The position numbers were made by a program, and so were the translations under genes. A DNA stretch of 5,810 nt from Methyloceanibacter sp. (GTDB lineage: Bacteria; Pseudomonadota; Alphaproteobacteria; Rhizobiales; Methyloligellaceae): NCBI GenBank assembly GCA_022865725.1, contig JALHTP010000308.1, forward strand, positions 1 through 5,810, read 5' to 3'. The stretch's first letter is position 1; each line of letters begins with the position of its first letter. Below the pieces are notes generated by a model. The model made no database searches. It was not told the DNA's origin and saw only the letters and a program-made list of their open reading frames with translations. Positions 1-5,667 of the stretch are shown here, in pieces.

Positions 1-30
1 CACGGCAATGAAGTGTGCCAAACGCGCATC

Positions 31-99
31 CTTTTCGCTTCGTTTCGCTGCACTGCATCGAGTGCCGGTGCCTTGAAGCTTCAAATGTCAAGCGAAAAG
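31..99. repeat. Inverted repeat pair enclosing a direct repeat and a palindrome
   Basis: CTTTTCGCTT at 31-40 is the exact reverse complement of AAGCGAAAAG at 90-99, with 49 bp between. The heptamer TTTCGCT occurs at 33-39 and again at 43-49, exactly 10 bp (about one helical turn) apart, and in inverted orientation as AGCGAAA at 91-97. Between the arms lies the perfect 12-bp palindrome TTGAAGCTTCAA (73-84). No gene overlaps. It could be a regulator binding region for a gene outside the window, but nothing here identifies the regulator, and chance cannot be excluded. Confidence 0.45.
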
Positions 100-194
100 T
101 TTTGGAGTTTGTGTGCAGCGCACCTGCCGGTTCATCCGGTTTCTGAATTTGTCGCCAAGCGCGCAGTAGAGACACGAATCAATACAGTTGTGAG

Positions 195-213
195 CCTTCG
201 CATGCCGCGAAGG
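195..213. repeat. Perfect 7-bp-stem hairpin
   Basis: CCTTCGC (195-201) and GCGAAGG (207-213) form a 7-bp stem with a 5-base loop, extendable by one G-T pair. It lies 146 bp beyond the transporter stop codon on the minus strand. No T-run follows on either strand, so it is not a classical intrinsic terminator, although it could mark or stabilise a transcript 3' end. Confidence 0.4.
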
Positions 214-358
214 TCAGTCCGCAGCCCTGCCCCGACGGATGGGAGGCCGCTTAGGACCCCTCCCCGCGCGGCGCCTTGGCCGTGGTTGAGGGTAGATGCT
301 GGATGGCGATGTGCATCAGCCCGATCATTCCCGTCCGCCCAAGGGACGCCGCGGCAGA

Positions 359-1861
359 TCAGGTCGCGCGCCTGCCAAAGGCGAGGATGCCGGCGACCGG
401 CACGACGAAGCCGATCGTCACCGCGGCGATGGTGAGCGCCGCGAGATTGACGTAGGAGCCGCGGTCGACCTCGAACAGAAGATTGAGATATTTGGTCTGA
501 AGCTGACCCGCCACCAGCGCCACATTCATGAGCGAGGCCATCAGCGCGAACCAGGTGGCGCGCCGGCCCGACGGGGCGTTGATGGCAACGAGGGTGAGCG
601 CCGGGATCATGCTGAGCTCGGCGAAGGGCGCCGTCACGGTCGTGTCGATGAAAGCGATGGTGCGGGCGCCGAAGCCGAAGGTCATCTCGGTCCATTGATC
701 GAGGCGGAGCGCCAGCCCGATGCTCGGCAGCGACAGCACCGTGCCGACAATGGTCAGCCATAGCAGCACCTGGGGAATAGGCTTGCGGGTGATGACGTCG
801 GAGAAGAGCCAGGCGCCGGCGAGGCTCAAGCCAGCGCCGATCTGCGCGAGCGTGCCGTAAAAACCCTCATCGAAGCCGAGCACGTCGATGGTGAACCAGC
901 GATAGCCTTCGCCCACGCCGGGGCTCGCCCGAAACAGGAAGATCACGAGCGCGGCGTAGAAGATGCGCTTGCGATGCACTTCATCGACATCCTCGGCGAT
1001 GCGAAAAAGCATCAGCGCGATGACGGTGAGCGAGATGACAAAGACGAGCTCCTGACCGAAGGGCACGCCGCCTAACCCAATGGCGAGGACCGCCGCACCG
1101 AACAAGAGACCGCCGCCGAGGATGCGCCAGTCGATGGGCTTCGGCGCGGTGCCGTCGAGGCGGACCAGCATGGCGCCGGTGAGAGATGTGGCCGGCACGG
1201 CGAGGCCGAACAGGAACACCGTCTCGTAGCTGTAGATCTGCGCGAGCCAGCCCGAGAGTCCAGCCACCGACAAGATGCCCGACCAGAGCGCGAGCCGTCC
1301 CAGCACCTGCACGAGGCCGAGCTCGCGCTGGACCTCGGCTTCAGGGCGCGGGCTGCCGTCGGCGCGCACGCGATCCACGACCTCGGTCGTCATCGCGTCG
1401 GCGATGACGTCCTGCAATACGATGCCGATCACGATCAAGAGCTGGGCCGTCACGTAGAGCGCGTTCTTGCTCGCCAGCGTGATCCAGCCGCCGGCCGCGC
1501 CGGCGAGGATGATCAGCCCGGTGGCGACCAGGCTCGCGCCAATGAGCACATAGGCCCGCCGTTGCGAGCCGAAGATCGGCACGGAATCGGCGAGCTGCCC
1601 GAACACCATCTTGATGGTCCAGGGGAGCGTCAGCCACACGGCGATCGCCGCAAGCTCCGCCGGGGTGAAGCTCAGGGCATCCTTGATCCAGAAGGCCTCG
1701 GCGATGGCGACCAGGCCGAGCGCGCCATAGGCGTAATAGATCATCAGCAGCGGCAGATAGCGCCACCGCATGGCGCGGATCGGGGTGACCAGCGCCGCCT
1801 TGAGCTTATCGAGCGGCGTGCGCTCGATGTCCGTGCTATTTGCGGGTGACTCGGCCGGCAT
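359..1861 (-). CDS. MFS permease, BT1/folate-biopterin transporter-like
   Basis: A 500-residue integral inner-membrane protein with about 12-14 hydrophobic stretches (roughly 35-55, 68-90, 103-124, 134-156, 188-209, 212-233, 246-266, 270-287, 298-316, 334-355, 363-385, 398-428, 434-454, 471-496), which is the usual size for a major facilitator. Residues 84-108 carry the family signature after TM2: a Lys, G-Q-L-A-D, then P-I-F-G and an Arg pair (R101, R102) before TM3. Residues 150-160 (Q-D-V-I-A-D-A-M-T-T-E) and the F-R-A-S-P-G-V-G-E-G-Y segment near 310-320, followed by F-Y-G near 334, resemble BT1-type carriers. BT1 members in eukaryotes and cyanobacteria move pterins and folates; the substrate in proteobacteria is unknown and cannot be read here. 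The ATG at 1861 is supported by AAGGG six bases upstream. The gene is divergent from the PatZ-like gene across 173 bp. Certain as a membrane carrier, fairly sure of the BT1 assignment, no claim on substrate. Confidence 0.85.
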   Translation of the reverse strand: MPAESPANSTDIERTPLDKLKAALVTPIRAMRWRYLPLLMIYYAYGALGLVAIAEAFWIKDALSFTPAELAAIAVWLTLPWTIKMVFGQLADSVPIFGSQRRAYVLIGASLVATGLIILAGAAGGWITLASKNALYVTAQLLIVIGIVLQDVIADAMTTEVVDRVRADGSPRPEAEVQRELGLVQVLGRLALWSGILSVAGLSGWLAQIYSYETVFLFGLAVPATSLTGAMLVRLDGTAPKPIDWRILGGGLLFGAAVLAIGLGGVPFGQELVFVISLTVIALMLFRIAEDVDEVHRKRIFYAALVIFLFRASPGVGEGYRWFTIDVLGFDEGFYGTLAQIGAGLSLAGAWLFSDVITRKPIPQVLLWLTIVGTVLSLPSIGLALRLDQWTEMTFGFGARTIAFIDTTVTAPFAELSMIPALTLVAINAPSGRRATWFALMASLMNVALVAGQLQTKYLNLLFEVDRGSYVNLAALTIAAVTIGFVVPVAGILAFGRRAT

Positions 1862-1867
1862 TCCTTG

Positions 1868-1872
1868 CCCTT
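1868..1872 (-). promoter_or_regulatory. Ribosome binding site of the MFS gene
   Basis: The minus strand reads AAGGG with a 6-base spacer to the ATG at 1861. A second AAGGA abuts the ATG and is too close to serve. This supports the chosen start over internal Met codons such as residue 31. Confidence 0.5.
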
Positions 1873-1947
1873 GCGAGGCCTTGGCAGAGGACCGGCGCGC
1901 CGCCTCTTAACGCTAAGGCGACACCGATTTGCCCTAATGGCCCAGGC

Positions 1948-1961
1948 TTGATGCTTCTCAA
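1948..1961. promoter_or_regulatory. FNR/FixK-type binding site
   Basis: TTGATGCTTCTCAA matches the FixK form TTGA-N6-TCAA exactly and the FNR consensus TTGAT-N4-ATCAA at 9 of 10 positions. It lies in the divergent intergenic region, centred about 80 bp before the PatZ-like start and about 93 bp before the transporter start, so it could serve either gene. An FNR-type regulator is encoded at the right edge of this window. A 9-of-10 FNR match also occurs by chance inside the PatZ-like coding sequence (2728-2741), so the match alone is not proof; its intergenic position and perfect outer symmetry are what favour it. Confidence 0.45.
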
Positions 1962-1989
1962 GGCCGTGACAGACACGCTCTGCTGCGGT

Positions 1990-2020
1990 TTGTCATGAAA
2001 TTTCAGCTTAGGCGTTCTAT
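1990..2020 (+). promoter_or_regulatory. Weak candidate sigma70-like promoter for the PatZ-like gene
   Basis: TTGTCA at 1990-1995 differs from the -35 consensus at one position. TTCTAT at 2015-2020 is a poor -10 element (3 of 6) after a long 19-base spacer. If used, the FNR/FixK site would be centred near -72, a spacing tolerated by class I activators of the CRP/FNR family, but the mRNA leader would be only about 8 bases. An activator-dependent promoter is often poor in consensus, so this is only a candidate. Confidence 0.15.
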
Positions 2021-2034
2021 GCCTATCGCAAACA

Positions 2035-4758
2035 ATGACGATCCGTAATCTCGATCACGCGCTCCGCCCGCATTCGCTCGCCATCATCGGCGCGAGCGCA
2101 GGCGCGGGCTCGGTCGGCAATAAGCTGACCGAGAATATTCTCGCCGGAGGCTTTGCTGGAGAGATCTATCTCGTCAATCCGCACCAAGCCAAGATCGGCA
2201 GGAAGCGGTGCTTCGCGGATATCGCCGCCCTGCCCGAGGCGCCCGAGCTTGCGGTGATCGCCACGCCGCCATCCACGGTGCCGGCGCTGATCGCCGCGCT
2301 CGGCGCGAAGGGGACCCGCGCGGTGGTCGTCATCACCGCGGGTCTTTCCCCCGAGCTGAAGCAGGCGGCGCTGGACGCTGCGCGCCCCTATTGCCTGCGC
2401 ATCATCGGCCCCAACTGCTTGGGACTTGCCGTGCCAGGTATCGGCTTACACGCGAATTTCGGGCTCACCCGGCCCTCCCCCGGCAGGCTCGCCTTCCTCT
2501 CCCAATCGGGCGCGCTGGTCACCGGCATCCTCGATTGGGCGGCCGCGCGGGGGATCGGCTTCTCCTATGTGGTGTCGATGGGCGATATGGCCGATGTCGA
2601 TGTCGGCGACCTGCTCGACTTTCTCGCCGCCGACATCGCGACCGGCTCCATTTTGCTCTACCTCGAGACCATACCGGCGGCGCGCAAGTTCATGTCGGCG
2701 GCGCGTTCGGCCGCGCGCGCCAAGCCCGTGATCGTGATCAAGTCAGGCCGCTATAAAGAGTCGGCACGAGCCGCGGCCACCCATACCGGCGCGCTTGCCG
2801 GCAGCGACGCCGCCGTCGGCGCCGCCTTCAGGCGGGCCGGGCTGGTGCGGGTGGACGAGCTGGAAGAGCTGTTCGCCGCGGCCGAAACGCTGACCTGCCT
2901 CAAGCCGGTCCAAGACAACGAGCTTCTGATCGTGACCAATGGCGGGGGCGCCGGCGTGCTCGCGGTGGACGATCTGATGCGCTCGGGCGGCCGGCTGGCT
3001 CCGCTGGCCGAGACCGTGCTCGCCAAGCTCGACACCGTGCTTCCCGCCAACTGGTCGCGCGCCAATCCGGTCGACATCATCGGCGATGCATCACCCGAAC
3101 GCTATCAAGCTGCGCTCGACGCCGTTCTTGCCGACTGCCAGGCCGACGCCATTCTCGTGATGAATTGCCCGACGGCGCTTGCCTCTTCGAGCGATGCTGC
3201 GCAGGCCGTCATCGACGCCATCGCGAGGGCGCCGAGGCCCGAGCGCTTGCCGCCGATCCTGACCAACTGGCTCGGCGAGGAAGCGGCATCGGGAGGACGG
3301 CGCAAGTTCCGCGAGGCTTCCATCCCGACCTATGAGTCGCCGACCGACGCGGTCAAAGGCTTCTTCTATCTCTGGCAGTACACCAAGGCTCAGGAGGCGC
3401 TGATGCGGGCGCCCCCCAGGGAGACGGAACGGACGCATGTCGCCGAAGAGGCGGCACGCGCGATCATGCGCACGGCCGCCGCCGAGGGCCGCTCGCTGTT
3501 GAGCGAGCCGGAAGCCAAGGCGGTGCTCTCGGCCTATGGCATCCGAACGGTCGCGACGCGCGTGGCGGCTTCGCCGGAGGAGGTCGAACAGATCGCGGCG
3601 ACCTTGCTCGAGCAAACGCCGTCGGTCGTGGTCAAGATCCTTTCGGACGATATTTCGCACAAATCTGAGGTGGGCGGCGTCCGCCTCGGGCTGCGCTCGC
3701 CCCAGGACGCCCGTCATGCTGCGTTGAGGATGCGCGAGCGTGCGGCCGAGCTTCGGCCCGAGGCGCGCATCAAAGGCTGCACGGTGCAGCCGATGATCAT
3801 GCGCCCCAACGCGCATGAACTTCTGATCGGCGTTTACGAGGATCGCCTGTTCGGCCCGATGATCCTGTTCGGGGCCGGCGGCACGGCAACCGAGATCATC
3901 CGCGACACGGCCGTGGCGCTCCCGCCGCTCGATGCCGAGCTTGCCCGCGATCTCATGGAACAGACGCGCATCTTCAAGCTGCTCGAAGGCTATCGCGATC
4001 AGCCGCCTGCCGATCTTTCGGCTATAACCGACACCTTGGTGCGCCTGTCGCAGCTCGTGGTGGATTGCCCGGCGGTGAGGGAGCTCGACATCAATCCCCT
4101 GCTCGCGGACGATATGGAGGTCATCGCGCTCGACGCGCGGATTCGCATCGAGCCAAGCGACGTGGAGACGCAAGGCCCCAATCCGCGGCTCGCCATCAGG
4201 CCCTATCCCAATCAATGGGAGACATGGGTTGCCACCGATAACGGCTATCGCATCTTCATCCGCCCGATCAGACCCGCCGACGAGCACCTTTATGGCGCGT
4301 TCGTCGAGAAGCTCTCGCCGGAGGACATCCGCTTCCGCTTCCTCGCGCCGCGCAAGGAGTTCGCCCACAAATTCATCGCCCGTTTCACGCAGATCGACTA
4401 TGCGCGCGCCATGGCCTTCGTGGCGCTGGACAAGGAACAGAAAGAGCTGCTCGGCGTCGCGCGGCTGGCCGCCGATCCCGATTACAGCGTGGGCGAATAC
4501 GCCATCATCGTGCGCAGCGACCTCAAGGGTACCGGCATCGGCTGGGCGCTCATGCGCCACCTCATCGCCTACGCCGAGAAGGAGGGCTTGCGCGAGCTCG
4601 TCGGCGACGTGCTTGCCAGCAATCAGCCGATGCTCGAAATGTGCCGCGCGCTCGGCTTTCAGACCTCGCCCGATCCTGAAGACCGTTCGATCTGCAAGGT
4701 GCGGCTCAAGCTCCCCGCCGGCTTGAAGGAGGCGGCGAGCCTCAAGGCAGCACCTTAG
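2035..4758 (+). CDS. PatZ-like protein: acyl-CoA synthetase (ADP-forming)/GNAT acetyltransferase fusion
   Basis: A 907-residue cytoplasmic protein with the domain order of Pat/PatZ (Pka) lysine acetyltransferases, about 890 residues in enterics. A CoA-binding Rossmann domain opens it (I-I-G-A-S at 17-21). Succinyl-CoA-ligase-like domains follow (G-P-N-C-L-G at 125-130, S-Q-S-G at 156-159, T-H-T-G at 249-252), then an ATP-grasp domain at about 490-700 (H-K-S-E-V-G-G from 542, G-A-G-G-T at 613-617, L-D-I-N-P at 684-688), and a GNAT domain at about 738-895 with the acetyl-CoA loop K-G-T-G-I-G at 831-836. E821 sits where a Pat catalytic Glu could lie. Such enzymes acetylate lysines, classically inactivating acetyl-CoA synthetase. 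H250 matches the phosphohistidine of ADP-forming synthetases, which I recall as Asn in enteric Pat, so synthetase activity may remain. The ATG at 2035 lacks a good ribosome binding site, but an in-frame TGA at 1996 and no start codon between exclude an upstream start. Confidence 0.93.
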   Translation: MTIRNLDHALRPHSLAIIGASAGAGSVGNKLTENILAGGFAGEIYLVNPHQAKIGRKRCFADIAALPEAPELAVIATPPSTVPALIAALGAKGTRAVVVITAGLSPELKQAALDAARPYCLRIIGPNCLGLAVPGIGLHANFGLTRPSPGRLAFLSQSGALVTGILDWAAARGIGFSYVVSMGDMADVDVGDLLDFLAADIATGSILLYLETIPAARKFMSAARSAARAKPVIVIKSGRYKESARAAATHTGALAGSDAAVGAAFRRAGLVRVDELEELFAAAETLTCLKPVQDNELLIVTNGGGAGVLAVDDLMRSGGRLAPLAETVLAKLDTVLPANWSRANPVDIIGDASPERYQAALDAVLADCQADAILVMNCPTALASSSDAAQAVIDAIARAPRPERLPPILTNWLGEEAASGGRRKFREASIPTYESPTDAVKGFFYLWQYTKAQEALMRAPPRETERTHVAEEAARAIMRTAAAEGRSLLSEPEAKAVLSAYGIRTVATRVAASPEEVEQIAATLLEQTPSVVVKILSDDISHKSEVGGVRLGLRSPQDARHAALRMRERAAELRPEARIKGCTVQPMIMRPNAHELLIGVYEDRLFGPMILFGAGGTATEIIRDTAVALPPLDAELARDLMEQTRIFKLLEGYRDQPPADLSAITDTLVRLSQLVVDCPAVRELDINPLLADDMEVIALDARIRIEPSDVETQGPNPRLAIRPYPNQWETWVATDNGYRIFIRPIRPADEHLYGAFVEKLSPEDIRFRFLAPRKEFAHKFIARFTQIDYARAMAFVALDKEQKELLGVARLAADPDYSVGEYAIIVRSDLKGTGIGWALMRHLIAYAEKEGLRELVGDVLASNQPMLEMCRALGFQTSPDPEDRSICKVRLKLPAGLKEAASLKAAP

Positions 4759-4763
4759 GACGG

Positions 4764-5204
4764 TTAAAGGGCCGGGAGCAGGTGCTCGGTCAGATCGTGA
4801 TCCGGCACCTTGGTCAAATCTTTCTGCAGGTCCTTGACCACGATCTTGGCCATCGGCTTGGAGAGCTTCTGTTTCAGCTCGGTCAGGACACGCGGCGGCG
4901 CGATCAGCACCAGCCTGTCGAATTGATCGCGTCCATGCTCGGCCTCGATCTCTTCGGCCACGAGCTTGACGAAATCCTCCTTGGCGGCTGCATGCAGATC
5001 GCGGCGTGGCTGAATGGCGTGACGCGTAGGTGAGCCACTTTCCTGCGCTCGCGAGGGCCGGTCCTGCCCAAGATCGCTCGAGCGCTTATGCATGTCCGCC
5101 GCGACGAAGCTGACCACGGTCCGGTAGGTGCCCTGCTCGTCGCGCTCGACGAACCGCGCCCTGCCGCCATCGGCGATGATGTACCAAATCCTTGCGTGCT
5201 TCAT
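4764..5204 (-). CDS. Host-attachment family protein (PF10116-like)
   Basis: A 146-residue soluble protein without a signal peptide or membrane segment. It has the layout of the 'protein required for attachment to host cells' family: an N-terminal beta strand running into A-D-G-G-R-A-R-F (11-18), a central R-S-S-D-L-G-Q-D-R-P-S-R stretch (41-52), H-A near 62-63 leading to an acidic/basic helix (about 70-92), the strand F-D-R-L-V-L-I-A-P-P (95-104) and a C-terminal K-D-L-T-K (128-132). The family is named from a plant-associated bacterium, but it occurs widely in free-living proteobacteria and its biochemical role is unknown; the fold is thought to resemble an eRF1/RNase-H-like domain. The ATG at 5204 is preferred, 12 bp after the cytochrome stop; an in-frame TTG at 5213 would add three residues. 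It probably shares the cytochrome transcript. Its stop lies 5 bp from that of the convergent PatZ-like gene. Confidence 0.85.
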   Translation of the reverse strand: MKHARIWYIIADGGRARFVERDEQGTYRTVVSFVAADMHKRSSDLGQDRPSRAQESGSPTRHAIQPRRDLHAAAKEDFVKLVAEEIEAEHGRDQFDRLVLIAPPRVLTELKQKLSKPMAKIVVKDLQKDLTKVPDHDLTEHLLPAL

Positions 5205-5216
5205 GGGATCCAACCG

Positions 5217-5555
5217 TTACTCCGGATTGCGGAGGCTCATTATATAGGCGGCGAGGTCGGCAAGCTCGCTCTTGGTGAGCGGGATCGTCGGCATCGGATG
5301 CTTGGGCAGCACGATATGGGCCATGATCGTGCCCTCGGTCTGCGCTTCCTGGTTGGCGATCTCGCGGAAGCTCGGAATGTCGGCATTGGCATGTTCCTGC
5401 TCGCCGCCGCCGACGAGATGGCAATTCGAGCAGAGACTTCCTGCCAAATCCTTGCCATGAGCGGGATCAGGCAGGCTTGTCACCGGGGCCGCGAAGGCGA
5501 GGCCCACCCCGAAAAGCAGGGCCATTCCGATCGTAGCGACGATGCGTAAATCCAT
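5217..5555 (-). CDS. Small periplasmic class I cytochrome c (monoheme)
   Basis: A 112-residue precursor. Residues 1-22 form a Sec-type signal peptide: a short Arg-containing start, a hydrophobic core (about 6-20) and a likely cleavage after A-F-A (20-22), giving a mature protein of about 90 residues exported to the periplasm. A single heme attachment motif C-S-N-C-H (42-46) supplies two thioether cysteines and the proximal His46. Met88 in H-P-M-P (86-89) is the likely second axial ligand, and the C-terminal helix S-E-L-A-D-L-A-A-Y-I (96-105) is typical of class I cytochromes c. It probably shuttles electrons in a respiratory or oxidative pathway; the partner is not evident. The start is supported by GAGGA seven bases upstream. 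It precedes the attachment-family gene by 12 bp and follows the Fnr-type regulator gene by 103 bp on the same strand. Confidence 0.9.
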   Translation of the reverse strand: MDLRIVATIGMALLFGVGLAFAAPVTSLPDPAHGKDLAGSLCSNCHLVGGGEQEHANADIPSFREIANQEAQTEGTIMAHIVLPKHPMPTIPLTKSELADLAAYIMSLRNPE

Positions 5556-5562
5556 GACAGAA

Positions 5563-5567
5563 TCCTC
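5563..5567 (-). promoter_or_regulatory. Ribosome binding site of the cytochrome c gene
   Basis: The minus strand reads GAGGA with a 7-base spacer to the ATG at 5555. This is the best Shine-Dalgarno sequence in the window and fixes the cytochrome start. Confidence 0.65.
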
Positions 5568-5594
5568 GGCCTACGCGCGGCTCACAGCGCCGCC

Positions 5595-5622
5595 TATATA
5601 GCCCCCTATGTATATGTGTCGA
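5595..5622 (-). promoter_or_regulatory. Sigma70-like promoter of the cytochrome c operon
   Basis: On the minus strand TCGACA (5622-5617, 5 of 6 to the -35 consensus) is followed after 16 bases by TATATA (5600-5595, 4 of 6 to the -10 consensus). Transcription would start near 5588, giving a leader of about 33 bases with the GAGGA ribosome binding site. This A/T-rich patch stands out from the GC-rich surroundings. No TTGAT-type half-site is visible between 5556 and 5658, so control by the neighbouring Fnr-type regulator is not evident here. Confidence 0.45.
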
Positions 5623-5647
5623 GAATTCCCGTGCGGCTTTCAGGCCA

Positions 5648-5667
5648 GGGGCCGGAAATCAGGCCCC
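5648..5667 (-). terminator. Weak GC hairpin at the stop of the Crp/Fnr gene
   Basis: GGGGCC (5648-5653) pairs with GGCCCC (5662-5667) around an 8-base loop that contains the regulator's stop codon. A further GGCC-AGG-GGCC stem is possible at 5643-5653, and TCAGGCC is repeated directly at 5640-5646 and 5659-5665. No T-run follows on the minus strand, so this is at best an imperfect terminator and read-through into the cytochrome operon is possible. Confidence 0.2.

Larger units (their letters stand above)
1..358. other. Gene-free region downstream of the MFS gene
   Basis: I see no convincing gene in these 358 bases. An open frame on the plus strand from 13 runs on into the antisense of the transporter gene; its protein is rich in Arg, Ser and Pro, resembles nothing I know, and has no clear ribosome binding site. 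A 25-codon frame on the minus strand (328 down to 251) follows the transporter stop but is also unconvincing. The stretch does hold inverted repeats: a 10-bp repeat at 31-40/90-99, a 12-bp palindrome at 73-84 and a 7-bp-stem hairpin at 195-213, listed separately. It is probably intergenic, holding the 3' end of the transporter transcript and perhaps control sequences for a gene to the left of the window. Confidence 0.6.

Noticed and set aside
241..264. GGGAGG/CCTCCC stem as a terminator for the transporter gene
   Set aside because: Six-bp stem with a 12-base loop and no T-run; not better than expected by chance in GC-rich DNA.
251..328. 25-codon minus-strand frame just after the transporter stop
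   Set aside because: Very short, with only a GGGA abutting its ATG, no recognisable features and no evidence of conservation available.
13..435. 140-codon plus-strand frame at the left edge
   Set aside because: Low-complexity Arg/Ser/Pro-rich protein with no recognisable domain and no ribosome binding site; it overlaps the 3' end of the transporter gene in antisense.
1901..1920. CGCCT/AGGCG and CTTA/TAAG symmetry in the divergent intergenic region
   Set aside because: The two partial symmetries do not combine into one continuous stem and match no operator I know.
2728..2741. FNR-like site GTGAT-N4-ATCAA inside the PatZ-like gene
   Set aside because: It arises from the codons for V-I-V-I-K in a conserved strand and is far inside the coding region; it serves as a chance control for the intergenic box.
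3091..4560. 489-codon open frame antisense to the PatZ-like gene
   Set aside because: It is rich in Arg, His, Asp and Gly, resembles no family, and lies wholly opposite a gene with clear conserved motifs. Long antisense frames are common in high-GC DNA.
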